34,561 bases of DNA from an uncultured bacterium (GTDB lineage Bacteria > Bacteroidota > Bacteroidia > Chitinophagales > Chitinophagaceae): positions 1 to 34,561 of the forward strand of contig CAIXLY010000103.1 in the NCBI GenBank assembly GCA_903920455.1, given 5' to 3'. The notes beneath the pieces were generated by a model that was not told the origin of the DNA, ran no database searches, and saw only the letters and a list, made by a program, of their open reading frames with translations. The position numbers and the translations under genes are program-made. The stretch's first letter is position 1, and each line of letters begins with the position of its first letter. Below, piece after piece: positions 26,217-33,586 of the stretch.

Positions 26217-27068
26217 ATGGATGCAAACAAAATATTAGGTGCCGATTTGATAGATCTTGTTTTTGAAGGAAGAAACAAGAGCTACGGTGCTTATGAATTG
26301 CGAACCCAATATAATAAGCGTCTCAGGAATGCATTGATTGTAACAATCTCAGCTTTCTGCTTATTGTTGTTGTTGGGTTTCCTTTCTACGCTTGACCTTG
26401 GATTAACCAAAGGAAAGCTAGATATCAAAGAAGTTCAGCTCGAGGAAATCAATACTGAGGAACCACCTCCACCTCCGCCACCTCCGCCACCAAAACCACC
26501 AGAGCCTCCAAAAGTGGAAATGGCAAAGTTTACACCACCTAAGGTTGTGAAGGATGAGGATGTAAAGGAAGAAGAGAAACCACCAGAAATTGAAAAACTC
26601 GAGGATGCCAAGATTGATGTGCGCAACCAAGAGGGTATCAAAGATGAAGGTATTGTAGCTCCAGTAGAAGATAAAGGCGGTGTGGTTGAAGCCCCTAAAG
26701 AGGATGAATATGATAAAATATTCCAGAAGGTTGAGATCGATGCTGAATTTCCTGGCGGAGTATCTGGATGGACGCGATATGTAACTAGAGAGATTGAAAG
26801 GAATATTGACGAACTTCAAGATGATGGCCGCTCAGGTACCATCGTCGTTCTCTTCATCGTAGATAAAGAAGGTCAAGTGAGTGAAGTGCGTGCGCTTCCT
26901 TGCAGTGAGGCTGGAGTAGCAAGATGCTTGCCTCCAAACTCTAAACTGGCAGAAATTGCAGTAAATGCAATTCGTAAGGGTCCAAAATGGAAACCTGCGG
27001 TTCAAAACGGAAGGAATGTAAAAGCATACCGCCGTCAGCCAGTTACTTTCCAGCTCGCTGAAGACTAA
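26217..27068 (+). CDS. tonB: Energy transducer TonB
   Basis: A 283-residue protein. The N-terminal cytoplasmic segment holds DLVFEGRNKSYGAYELRT, a motif I know from Bacteroidota TonB proteins. One membrane helix follows at about residues 38-58. Then comes a proline tract at 83-98 (run of ten Pro, then KPPEPPK) and a charged Lys/Glu-rich linker that spans the periplasm. The C-terminal TonB domain starts near residue 175 (AEFPGGVSGWTRYV) and ends RRQPVTFQLAED. It contains two cysteines, C229 and C237, flanking a short insertion, which could form a disulphide. It transmits ExbB/ExbD motion to outer-membrane receptors such as SusC-type transporters. Last gene of its operon; a terminator follows. 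Confidence 0.93.
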   Translation: MDANKILGADLIDLVFEGRNKSYGAYELRTQYNKRLRNALIVTISAFCLLLLLGFLSTLDLGLTKGKLDIKEVQLEEINTEEPPPPPPPPPPKPPEPPKVEMAKFTPPKVVKDEDVKEEEKPPEIEKLEDAKIDVRNQEGIKDEGIVAPVEDKGGVVEAPKEDEYDKIFQKVEIDAEFPGGVSGWTRYVTREIERNIDELQDDGRSGTIVVLFIVDKEGQVSEVRALPCSEAGVARCLPPNSKLAEIAVNAIRKGPKWKPAVQNGRNVKAYRRQPVTFQLAED

Positions 27069-27090
27069 CTGATTCTAATAACTTTATATG

Positions 27091-27122
27091 AGTCGCCCTG
27101 ATTAATTTAGGGCGACTTTTTT
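27091..27122 (+). terminator. Rho-independent terminator after tonB
   Basis: AGTCGCCCT (27091-27099) pairs perfectly with AGGGCGACT (27109-27117) around a 9-nt loop, and T-residues run through 27122. It ends the exb/tonB operon 23 bp after the tonB stop. Confidence 0.94.
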
Positions 27123-27149
27123 ATTCTCACCATCATACGCAATACAACG

Positions 27150-27157
27150 TAATTTTG
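27150..27157 (+). promoter_or_regulatory. Predicted -7 element of mnmE
   Basis: TAATTTTG matches the TAnnTTTG consensus exactly and ends 4 bp before the mnmE ATG at 27162. No clear TTTG lies at the -33 position. Transcription would start at or within a few bases of the ATG, giving a leaderless or near-leaderless mRNA. Confidence 0.6.
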
Positions 27158-27161
27158 CACC

Positions 27162-28538
27162 ATGTCTAGATCCAGTTGGAACGATCTCATTGTTGCGCTT
27201 GCTACCCCTCCTGGGGTTGGTGCCTTGGGTGTGATACGCCTGAGTGGCAATGGTGCAATTGAAACGTTGAATGCCTTGTTCCCCTCAAAAGATCTCTCCA
27301 TCCAACCCGGCAACTCACTGCATGTGGGCCTATTGATAGATGGAACTGAGAAGCTTGATGAAGTGGTACTTTCAATATTCAGATCTCCACGATCTTATAC
27401 AGGAGAGGATGTTGTAGAACTATCTTGTCATGGCTCTGCCTTTATTCAACAACAAATCATTGAAGCTTGCATCAGACACGGCGCAAGACTCGCTACCCCT
27501 GGGGAGTTTACATTAAGGGCCTTTCTTAATGTGAAGATGGACCTGGTTCAGGCAGAGGCGGTGGCTGATCTGATTGCGTCAGGGACTAAAGCTGCTCAGG
27601 AAACTGCACTAACCCAAGTCAAGGGAGGATTTTCTCATGTGCTATCAGCACTGCGAACCGAGTTGATCAAATTTTCAGCACTCATAGAACTTGAGCTGGA
27701 TTTCTCTCAAGAGGATGTTGAGTTTGCAGATAGGAGGAGTCTTCGTGAACTCCTTGATAAAATTGATATCACCGTTAATGAGTTGCTCCATTCGTTCAAG
27801 CTGGGTAATGTGATCAAGAACGGCGTGACTGTGGCCATCATCGGCAAACCCAATGCAGGCAAGTCTACCTTGCTCAATGCATTACTCAATGAGAACCGCG
27901 CCATCGTGAGCGCCATTGCTGGTACTACGAGAGATACCATAGAAGAGCTATTGAATATAGACGGCATTATTTTCAGATTGATTGATACTGCAGGAATAAG
28001 GGAAGGTCTTGATGAGATTGAAGTCATTGGCGTGGAGAAGAGCAAGGAGAAGATGAAGACAGCTGATATCGTGCTTTCTTTATTTGATGCCACTTTGGAA
28101 ACCTCAGAGGAGATGAGATTGATAGAAGACGAACTCAAGACCATTGCAAAGTCGTATTTGCTGGTGGGCAATAAGATTGATGATCAGGCAACCACAGCAA
28201 TTGCAGAAAAAAAATATCAGCTAAACGACGCAATCTATATTTCTGCACGCGACCATATCAATCTCGAAGCACTTAAGAAAGCACTTGTTGGCAGAGTAGT
28301 TTCCGGGTCCTTGAATACTGAGAATATCATCGTCACCAATGCCCGTCATTACCAGTCGCTTCAAAAAGTCTCCAATAACATCATCGCCATCCGCGAAGGC
28401 ATGAAGAATAATGTCTCCGGCGATCTTATCGCTATTGACATCCGACAATGCCTATACTATCTCGGTGAGATCACAGGTGAGATTAGCAATGAAGATCAAC
28501 TTGATTTCATTTTTTCTAAGTTCTGTATCGGGAAGTAA
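27162..28538 (+). CDS. mnmE: tRNA uridine-5-carboxymethylaminomethyl synthesis GTPase
   Basis: A 458-residue protein of standard length. With MnmG it modifies U34 in the wobble position of certain tRNAs, in the cytoplasm. The N-terminal tetrahydrofolate-binding domain (to about 120) includes PPGVGALGVIRLSG and GEFTLRAFLNVKMDLVQAEA. A helical domain surrounds the Ras-like G domain: G1 GKPNAGKS at 228-235, G2 TTRDT at 255-259, G3 DTAG at 275-278 and G4 NKID at 337-340. The catalytic C-terminus FCIGK is intact at 454-458. It is a single gene, bounded by a terminator upstream and by the reductase remnant downstream on the other strand. Confidence 0.97.
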   Translation: MSRSSWNDLIVALATPPGVGALGVIRLSGNGAIETLNALFPSKDLSIQPGNSLHVGLLIDGTEKLDEVVLSIFRSPRSYTGEDVVELSCHGSAFIQQQIIEACIRHGARLATPGEFTLRAFLNVKMDLVQAEAVADLIASGTKAAQETALTQVKGGFSHVLSALRTELIKFSALIELELDFSQEDVEFADRRSLRELLDKIDITVNELLHSFKLGNVIKNGVTVAIIGKPNAGKSTLLNALLNENRAIVSAIAGTTRDTIEELLNIDGIIFRLIDTAGIREGLDEIEVIGVEKSKEKMKTADIVLSLFDATLETSEEMRLIEDELKTIAKSYLLVGNKIDDQATTAIAEKKYQLNDAIYISARDHINLEALKKALVGRVVSGSLNTENIIVTNARHYQSLQKVSNNIIAIREGMKNNVSGDLIAIDIRQCLYYLGEITGEISNEDQLDFIFSKFCIGK

Positions 28539-28554
28539 CTCCTTTCATCCCTCA

Positions 28555-28713
28555 TCAACTGCTTTTAGATATTAATTCTAAAAAACCTAAACGAAGACTA
28601 CGGAACTTTTCTTCGGGAATAGTTCCTTCGCGAAAGGCCTTGATCTTTCTTTCCAATTCTACAATATCCTTTTCAACAAGTGGGTTCTCTAGTTCAGTCC
28701 TGAAACTCTGCAT
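28555..28713 (-). pseudogene. Remnant: N-terminus of a nitrite/sulfite reductase gene
   Basis: A frame of 52 codons from ATG 28713 to TGA 28555 encodes MQSFRTELENPLVEKDIVEL, then ERKIKAFREGTIPEEKFRSL and RLGFLELISKSS. The first 42 residues match, from memory, the start of the roughly 700-residue nitrite/sulfite reductase (sirohaem type) of Bacteroidota, where FRSLRL continues as ARGVYGQRQ. Here similarity stops right after FRSLRL, 10 codons run on to a stop, and mnmE begins to overlap from the other side 17 bp further. None of the sirohaem or iron-sulphur cysteines can be present. It is best read as a truncated 5' copy or the residue of a deletion. A short real peptide is possible but unlikely. 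Confidence 0.65.
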
Positions 28714-29038
28714 GGATCAAATTTTAAGATATAATCATAACCCTACAAAAATGATAGACTTTGCAAATGTAGGGGATAGTGACCTTCGAAGCAAAAAAAA
28801 AGGAGAAGATTTATCGATCTTATCAAATGATTGATTTTGTTCAAACTTTAAGGCAATTTCGGGACAAATTAGTAAGCTATCATCTCTATATTGACCATAA
28901 TATGAAGGATAATCTTCCCTGAGAACAGTTTTGAAAGAACAGCAGAAGCCGTACCTTAGTGCCTATCTAAAAATACAATATCATCATTGGCCAAGGCGCT
29001 ATCGCTCAGCCCAGTGAAACATTAAAACGGATGTTATC
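28714..29038. other. Intergenic region with an inverted repeat
   Basis: This 325-bp AT-rich stretch holds no gene that I can support. CCCTACA (28741-28747) and TGTAGGG (28768-28774) form a 7-bp inverted repeat 20 bp apart, just upstream of the reductase remnant on the minus strand; it may be a leftover operator of that gene. An A-run lies at about 28793-28802. A weak candidate promoter for the fucosidase gene is listed separately. The rest shows nothing recognisable. Confidence 0.5.
28930..28959 (+). promoter_or_regulatory. Weak candidate promoter of the fucosidase gene
   Basis: TTTG at 28930-28933, an 18-bp spacer and TACCTTAG at 28952-28959 resemble TTTG / TAnnTTTG with one mismatch and a spacer one base short. 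It would leave a leader of about 75 nt before the ATG at 29039. Confidence 0.35.
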
Positions 29039-30457
29039 ATGAAAAAAATTGCCGGTCTCCTTTTCCTCTTCTCACTAAGCGTGAATTTGCTTGCCCAAAG
29101 TGGTGTGCACCAACAATCCTCTACCTACCAAGCACCAACCGACCCTCTGGTAGTAGCAAAGCTTGATCAATGGCGCGACCAGAAATTTGGAATGATTATA
29201 CACTGGGGTATATACGCTGTTCCTGGGATTGTTGAATCATGGTCAATTTGTTCAGAAGACTGGATCGGTCGTGATAGTACCATTAAATATGATGACTATA
29301 AGCAGTGGTATTTCGATCAAAGCAAAAAATTCAATCCAACTAAATTTAATCCTGATCAGTGGGCTAAGGCAGCAAAAACCGCAGGTATGAAATACCTTGT
29401 TTTCACCACCAAGCACCATGATGGATTTGCAATGTTTGATACCAAGCAATCTGATTACTCAATTGCAAAAGGGCCATTTGCCAATAATCCGAAAGCCGAT
29501 GTTGCCAAATATGTTTTTGAATCATTCCGTAATCAGGGAATGATGATTGGTGCTTATTTCAGCAAGCCCGATTGGCATACAGAAAATTACTGGTGGCCGA
29601 TGTATGCCACCGCAGACAGAAATAACAATTACGACATCAGAAAGTTTCCTTGGCGTTGGGAGGCATTCAAAAAATATACCCATAGTCAAATCGATGAGTT
29701 GATGTCTAATTACGGTAAAGTAGACATCCTCTGGCTTGATGGTGGTTGGGTTCGTCCATTAGAAACTGTCAATGACGAAGTGAGAAGTTGGGGCGCTACC
29801 ATTCCTGCTTGGAGCCAAGACATTGATATGGCCACCATTGCGCGTAATTCAAGGATCAAGCAACCTGGTTTGTTGGTGGTTGACCGAACGGTGCACGGAC
29901 CGTATGAAAATTATCAAACTCCTGAGCAGCGTATTCCTGAAAACAAACTTGATCAGCCTTGGGAAAGTTGTATCACACTTGGCGGAGCATGGGGCTATGT
30001 ACCTAATGAAAATTTTAAATCAGCAAAGTCAGTCATTCACCAATTGGTGGAGATTGTAGCAAAGGGCGGAAGTTTACTATTGGGTGTAGGTCCAACTGCT
30101 GAAGGTCTGTTGCAGGAGGATGCAATCAGCAGGCTAAATGAAATAGGAGCATGGATGGATAACAATGGCAAGGCCATTTATGGAACGCGTACAGCTGATC
30201 ATTATAAAGAAAACAACTTGTTTTTTACACAGGCGAAAGACCATTCTGCTACCTACGCAATTTCATTGATTAAAGATGGTGGTATACCAGAAAGAATCAG
30301 TTGGAGTAAGAATCTCCCCGGAAGGAATGGAGTAACTGAAGTTCAGACTGGTAAAAAGTTGAAATATAAGATCATCGGTAACAATGTAATCGTGGAGCTT
30401 CCGGCCAAATTGCGCGAAGAACTTGGCAATACACCTGCGATTGCATTTGCATTTTAG
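29039..30457 (+). CDS. Alpha-L-fucosidase, glycoside hydrolase family 29
   Basis: A 472-residue exported enzyme that removes alpha-linked L-fucose from glycans. The Sec signal MKKIAGLLFLFSLSVNLLAQ is cut after about residue 20. GH29 marks are KFGMIIHWGIYAVPG (about 49-63), FTTKHHDGFAMFDTK (122-136) and VDILWLDGGWV (228-238), where D234 is the likely nucleophile. The acid/base residue cannot be assigned safely by eye. The C-terminal 90 residues look like a short beta-domain, fairly compact for the family. It lies alone between the reductase remnant and a terminator, ahead of the uronate and oxidoreductase genes, so it probably belongs to a wider glycan-use neighbourhood. Confidence 0.92.
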   Translation: MKKIAGLLFLFSLSVNLLAQSGVHQQSSTYQAPTDPLVVAKLDQWRDQKFGMIIHWGIYAVPGIVESWSICSEDWIGRDSTIKYDDYKQWYFDQSKKFNPTKFNPDQWAKAAKTAGMKYLVFTTKHHDGFAMFDTKQSDYSIAKGPFANNPKADVAKYVFESFRNQGMMIGAYFSKPDWHTENYWWPMYATADRNNNYDIRKFPWRWEAFKKYTHSQIDELMSNYGKVDILWLDGGWVRPLETVNDEVRSWGATIPAWSQDIDMATIARNSRIKQPGLLVVDRTVHGPYENYQTPEQRIPENKLDQPWESCITLGGAWGYVPNENFKSAKSVIHQLVEIVAKGGSLLLGVGPTAEGLLQEDAISRLNEIGAWMDNNGKAIYGTRTADHYKENNLFFTQAKDHSATYAISLIKDGGIPERISWSKNLPGRNGVTEVQTGKKLKYKIIGNNVIVELPAKLREELGNTPAIAFAF

Positions 30458-30477
30458 AAGTAAGAATCGATTGCCCA

Positions 30478-30495
30478 AACATGCGCTTGCATGTT
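30478..30495 (+). other. Small perfect hairpin after the fucosidase gene
   Basis: AACATGC (30478-30484) and GCATGTT (30489-30495) pair perfectly around a GCTT loop, 20 bp after the fucosidase stop. It has no T-run and precedes the main terminator, so it may protect the mRNA 3' end. Confidence 0.4.
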
Positions 30496-30505
30496 AAGTA
30501 AAAGG

Positions 30506-30542
30506 AAGGTGTGGATGCCTAGTCGCAATCCACACCTTTTTT
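30506..30542 (+). terminator. Rho-independent terminator after the fucosidase gene
   Basis: AAGGTGTGGAT (30506-30516) pairs perfectly with ATCCACACCTT (30528-30538) around an 11-nt loop, with T-residues to 30542. It separates the fucosidase from the uxaB-like gene. Confidence 0.93.
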
Positions 30543-30708
30543 AGTTGCTATAGCCGAGGGCTCAAAGTGCAGGCGACTCCTTAAACTGGGTAAAGCACCT
30601 CTCATTAGACGATCAATAAAATAATTATCAAAAAAAATAGTCTAGTTAATATTTTTGATCATTACGAAGTATATTGAAAAACTTTTTGATTCACCATTAT
30701 ACACGAAC

Positions 30709-32214
30709 ATGATGCAAGTGCTAAACAAACAAACAATAAAAGCATTGACGGCAAGCGAGCGGCTTATTATACCTAATCCCGCGCAGATGGATTATCCTGA
30801 GCGCGTGCTTCAATTTGGCACCGGCGTATTGCTTCGAGCATTACCAGATTATTTTATCGATCAAGCCAATCGAAAAGGCAAGTTCTTGGGTAGGGTTGTT
30901 GTGGTAAAGTCAACTTCCACCGGATCATCAGATGAATTCAAGCAGCAGGATGGCTTGTATACGATTTGTGTAAAGGGGCTTGATGGCGGAAAGATTGTAA
31001 ATCAAGCCAATATCAACGCTGCCATCAGTAGGGTATTGTCTGCAACTGATGAGTGGCAAGCTGTTCTAGCAGTTGCAGCAAGTCCAGACCTTCAGGTCGT
31101 GATTTCTAACACTACAGAAGTGGGTATTGTCATGTCAGAAGACAATATCTTGGATGATCCGCCAGCATCTTATCCTGGAAAACTGCTCGCTGTTTTGTAT
31201 CAAAGGTATCTTCACTTTTCAGGTGATTCCCAGTTTGGATTGGTTATCATTCCTACCGAATTGATTGAAGAAAACGGCACCAAGCTCAAAAACATACTCA
31301 TCAATCTTGCTTTACACAATCAATTGGACAATGCTTTTGTTGATTGGCTAAAGCAGGCCAATCATTTTTGTAATTCATTGGTAGATCGAATCGTTCCGGG
31401 TAAGATGTCTGCTGATGCACATCAAGAAAAGGAAGCCGAGCTCGGATTTAAAGATCAGTTGATGATTATGGCAGAGCCGTTTAGTCTTTGGGCAATAGAG
31501 TCAAACAGCGACTATGTAAAACAAGTGCTTCAGTTTGAAGATGTAGATACAGGATGTCTTATTGTAGATGATATCTATAAATACAAAGAGCTTAAACTGA
31601 GGCTGCTCAACGGAACCCATACCTTTTCTTGTGGGGTGGCATTGCTTGCTGGCTTTGGTCTTGTTCGAGAAGCAATATCTGATTTAAAAATGAGTGCATT
31701 TGTGAAAGGCTTGATGATGGATGATATTGTGACAGCCATTGAGGGTGATAAAATCAGTAGAATAGAAGCTGAGGAATTTGCGAAAAAAGTAATTGATCGT
31801 TTTTCAAATCCTTTCATTGATCACAAGTGGTCAAGTATTTCTGTGCAGTTTACTTCAAAGATGAAAATGCGCAATGTTCCTTTATTGATCAAGTCGGCCA
31901 ACAAGTTTGGAAAAGTTTCAGATCGAATGGTTTTAGGGTTTGCTGCTTATTTACTACTCATGGATACAGTCCAGGAAGAAGGAAATATCTACGTTTGCGG
32001 TCATACAAACGAAAAAATAAAGCTGACAGATGACTTTGCTGCTGTTCTTCATCGCAAGTGGCAGTCAGGAAATCTAGATACTGTTTTGGCGGAAATCCTT
32101 GCTGACCAGCAGTTGTGGGGAGCAGATCTTAGCCAGATTCCTGGATTCGTTGAGCAGCTTAGAGGCACAATTGAAAAAATCTTACAAGATGGGGTAAGCA
32201 CATTCTTAAACTAA
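30709..32214 (+). CDS. uxaB: Tagaturonate reductase (altronate oxidoreductase)
   Basis: About 501 residues of the polyol/mannitol long-chain dehydrogenase family, cytoplasmic. It interconverts D-tagaturonate and D-altronate with NADH in galacturonate breakdown. The N-terminal nucleotide fold has VLQFGTGVLLRALPDYF, and VVISNTTEVGIV is characteristic of the UxaB branch. The family active-site motif KxxxxNxxH is present as KLRLLNGTH, with K296, N301 and H304 counted from the ATG at 30709. The frame is open upstream to a TTG at 30655, but adjacent ATGs at 30709 and 30712 are better starts. No uxaA or uxaC is in the window. A TATTTTTG at 30650-30657 could be its -7 element. The next gene, 87 bp on, is a Gfo/Idh oxidoreductase. 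Confidence 0.87.
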   Translation: MMQVLNKQTIKALTASERLIIPNPAQMDYPERVLQFGTGVLLRALPDYFIDQANRKGKFLGRVVVVKSTSTGSSDEFKQQDGLYTICVKGLDGGKIVNQANINAAISRVLSATDEWQAVLAVAASPDLQVVISNTTEVGIVMSEDNILDDPPASYPGKLLAVLYQRYLHFSGDSQFGLVIIPTELIEENGTKLKNILINLALHNQLDNAFVDWLKQANHFCNSLVDRIVPGKMSADAHQEKEAELGFKDQLMIMAEPFSLWAIESNSDYVKQVLQFEDVDTGCLIVDDIYKYKELKLRLLNGTHTFSCGVALLAGFGLVREAISDLKMSAFVKGLMMDDIVTAIEGDKISRIEAEEFAKKVIDRFSNPFIDHKWSSISVQFTSKMKMRNVPLLIKSANKFGKVSDRMVLGFAAYLLLMDTVQEEGNIYVCGHTNEKIKLTDDFAAVLHRKWQSGNLDTVLAEILADQQLWGADLSQIPGFVEQLRGTIEKILQDGVSTFLN

Positions 32215-32301
32215 CAATTTTCAACCCTTCTTGTGGAATAAAATGCAAAAAAAGTATCAGTTTCATTCAATATCTTTAAAACACATTAAATACCCCTTAA
32301 A

Positions 32302-33570
32302 ATGAAATCAACAGATTCCAAAAGCAGACGGAATTTTCTTCGCAACAGTGCGGCCGTTGCTGCAGGATTTTTTATTGTTCCTCGCCATGTGCTTGGAAAA
32401 GGATATATACCGCCTAGTGATCAACTGACAAAAGGGATCATTGGTCTTGGTGGAATGGGGCGTGGTCATATTGAGTATGCTGGAACCCGTGTAGTTGCCA
32501 TTTGTGATGTGGATCAAACACATCTGAAATCAGCTGCTGAACTAATCGGAGGTGGTGTTAAAACTTTTCATGACCACAGGGAGCTAATTTCACTTCCAGA
32601 AGTTGATATTGTTCACATTGCAACGCCTCCTCATTGGCATGGTATCATGGCCATCGAAGCCGCTAAAGCAGGAAAAGATATTTGGTGTGAAAAGCCAATG
32701 ACCCGTACAATCGGCGAAGGAAAACGTGTAGTTGAAGCTGTCAAACAATATGGTCGGATGTTCAGGTTGAATACATGGTTTCGTTTTTCGGAGAACTTCT
32801 ACGGAATGAATACACCCGTTAAGCCAATCAAAAAACTGGTAGAGTCTGGTTTACTTGGCTGGCCTCTTACCGTAACAGTAAGTAAGCATACTGGATTTGA
32901 TTGGAAGTTTTATTGGGTAGGCAAACCAAAGCTGGAAACCCAGCCCGTGCCAGATACGCTTGACTATGATCGTTGGCTCGGACCTGCACCATACAAACCA
33001 TATAACGCCCATAGGGTCCATGGTACTTTCAGGGGTTATTGGGATTATGATGGAGGTGGTTTAGGCGATATGGGACAACACTATATTGATCCAATTCAAT
33101 ATTTCCTAGGAAAAGATAATGATAGTCCTGTACTCGTTGAAGTAGACGCAGAGCAGCAGCATCCTGATGCCTGTGGAACGTTCAGGAAGATTACCTACAC
33201 CTATGCAGACGGGTGTAAAATTATTCTTGACGGAGAAGCCTCTGATCCTAATGTACCTTATATAGAAGGACCAAAGGGTAAAGTTTTCAATGGCTTCAAA
33301 TCTGATATTCCGAACCTTAAGGAAAAAATTGCAATGATGCCAGATCCTGAACCACAGGTGACAAACTTTCTTGACTCAGTAAAATACAGACAACCTTTTG
33401 CCCTCAATGAATCCAATGGTTATCGCTCTTGTACGATAGTCAACATGGGTAAGATTGCATTGCAACTTGGAAGATCTCTTCGGTTTGATCCGGTAGAACA
33501 GATGTTCATCAATGATGAAGAAGCAAACCGTTTGATTAACCCACCAATGCGTGCACCCTGGAACATCTAA
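32302..33570 (+). CDS. Gfo/Idh/MocA oxidoreductase with Tat signal
   Basis: A 422-residue NAD(P)-dependent sugar oxidoreductase. The N-terminus has the twin-arginine motif SRRNFLRNS at about residues 8-16 followed by a hydrophobic stretch, so it is exported folded, with its cofactor, to the periplasm. The Rossmann domain shows GIIGLGGMGRGH (45-56), VVAICDVD (64-71) and the family hallmark CEKPM with K131. The C-terminal half carries GGLGDMGQHYIDPIQYFLG, with the histidine expected at the substrate site. Relatives oxidise or rearrange sugars at C3 using a tightly bound cofactor; the substrate here is unknown. It is followed 16 bp later by the DUF1080 gene, a common pairing, so the two likely act together on keto-glycosides. 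Confidence 0.88.
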   Translation: MKSTDSKSRRNFLRNSAAVAAGFFIVPRHVLGKGYIPPSDQLTKGIIGLGGMGRGHIEYAGTRVVAICDVDQTHLKSAAELIGGGVKTFHDHRELISLPEVDIVHIATPPHWHGIMAIEAAKAGKDIWCEKPMTRTIGEGKRVVEAVKQYGRMFRLNTWFRFSENFYGMNTPVKPIKKLVESGLLGWPLTVTVSKHTGFDWKFYWVGKPKLETQPVPDTLDYDRWLGPAPYKPYNAHRVHGTFRGYWDYDGGGLGDMGQHYIDPIQYFLGKDNDSPVLVEVDAEQQHPDACGTFRKITYTYADGCKIILDGEASDPNVPYIEGPKGKVFNGFKSDIPNLKEKIAMMPDPEPQVTNFLDSVKYRQPFALNESNGYRSCTIVNMGKIALQLGRSLRFDPVEQMFINDEEANRLINPPMRAPWNI

Positions 33571-33586
33571 CCCATAAATTTTAGTC

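Noticed and set aside
26418-26819. Trp/Phe-rich minus-strand open frame opposite tonB
   Set aside because: It is the complement of the proline-rich and Lys/Glu-rich linker of TonB; low complexity, no start context.
28640-28834. Plus-strand 64-codon frame between mnmE and the fucosidase gene
   Set aside because: Ser/Phe-rich and opposite the better-supported reductase remnant; no domain or start signal.
30650-30700. Two TTTTTGAT-containing direct repeats upstream of uxaB as regulator sites
   Set aside because: The repeats are short, AT-rich and imperfect; one overlaps a possible -7 element, so chance is a sufficient explanation.
30655-30708. Upstream TTG start for uxaB
   Set aside because: The added 18 residues do not resemble the family and two ATGs follow at 30709 and 30712.
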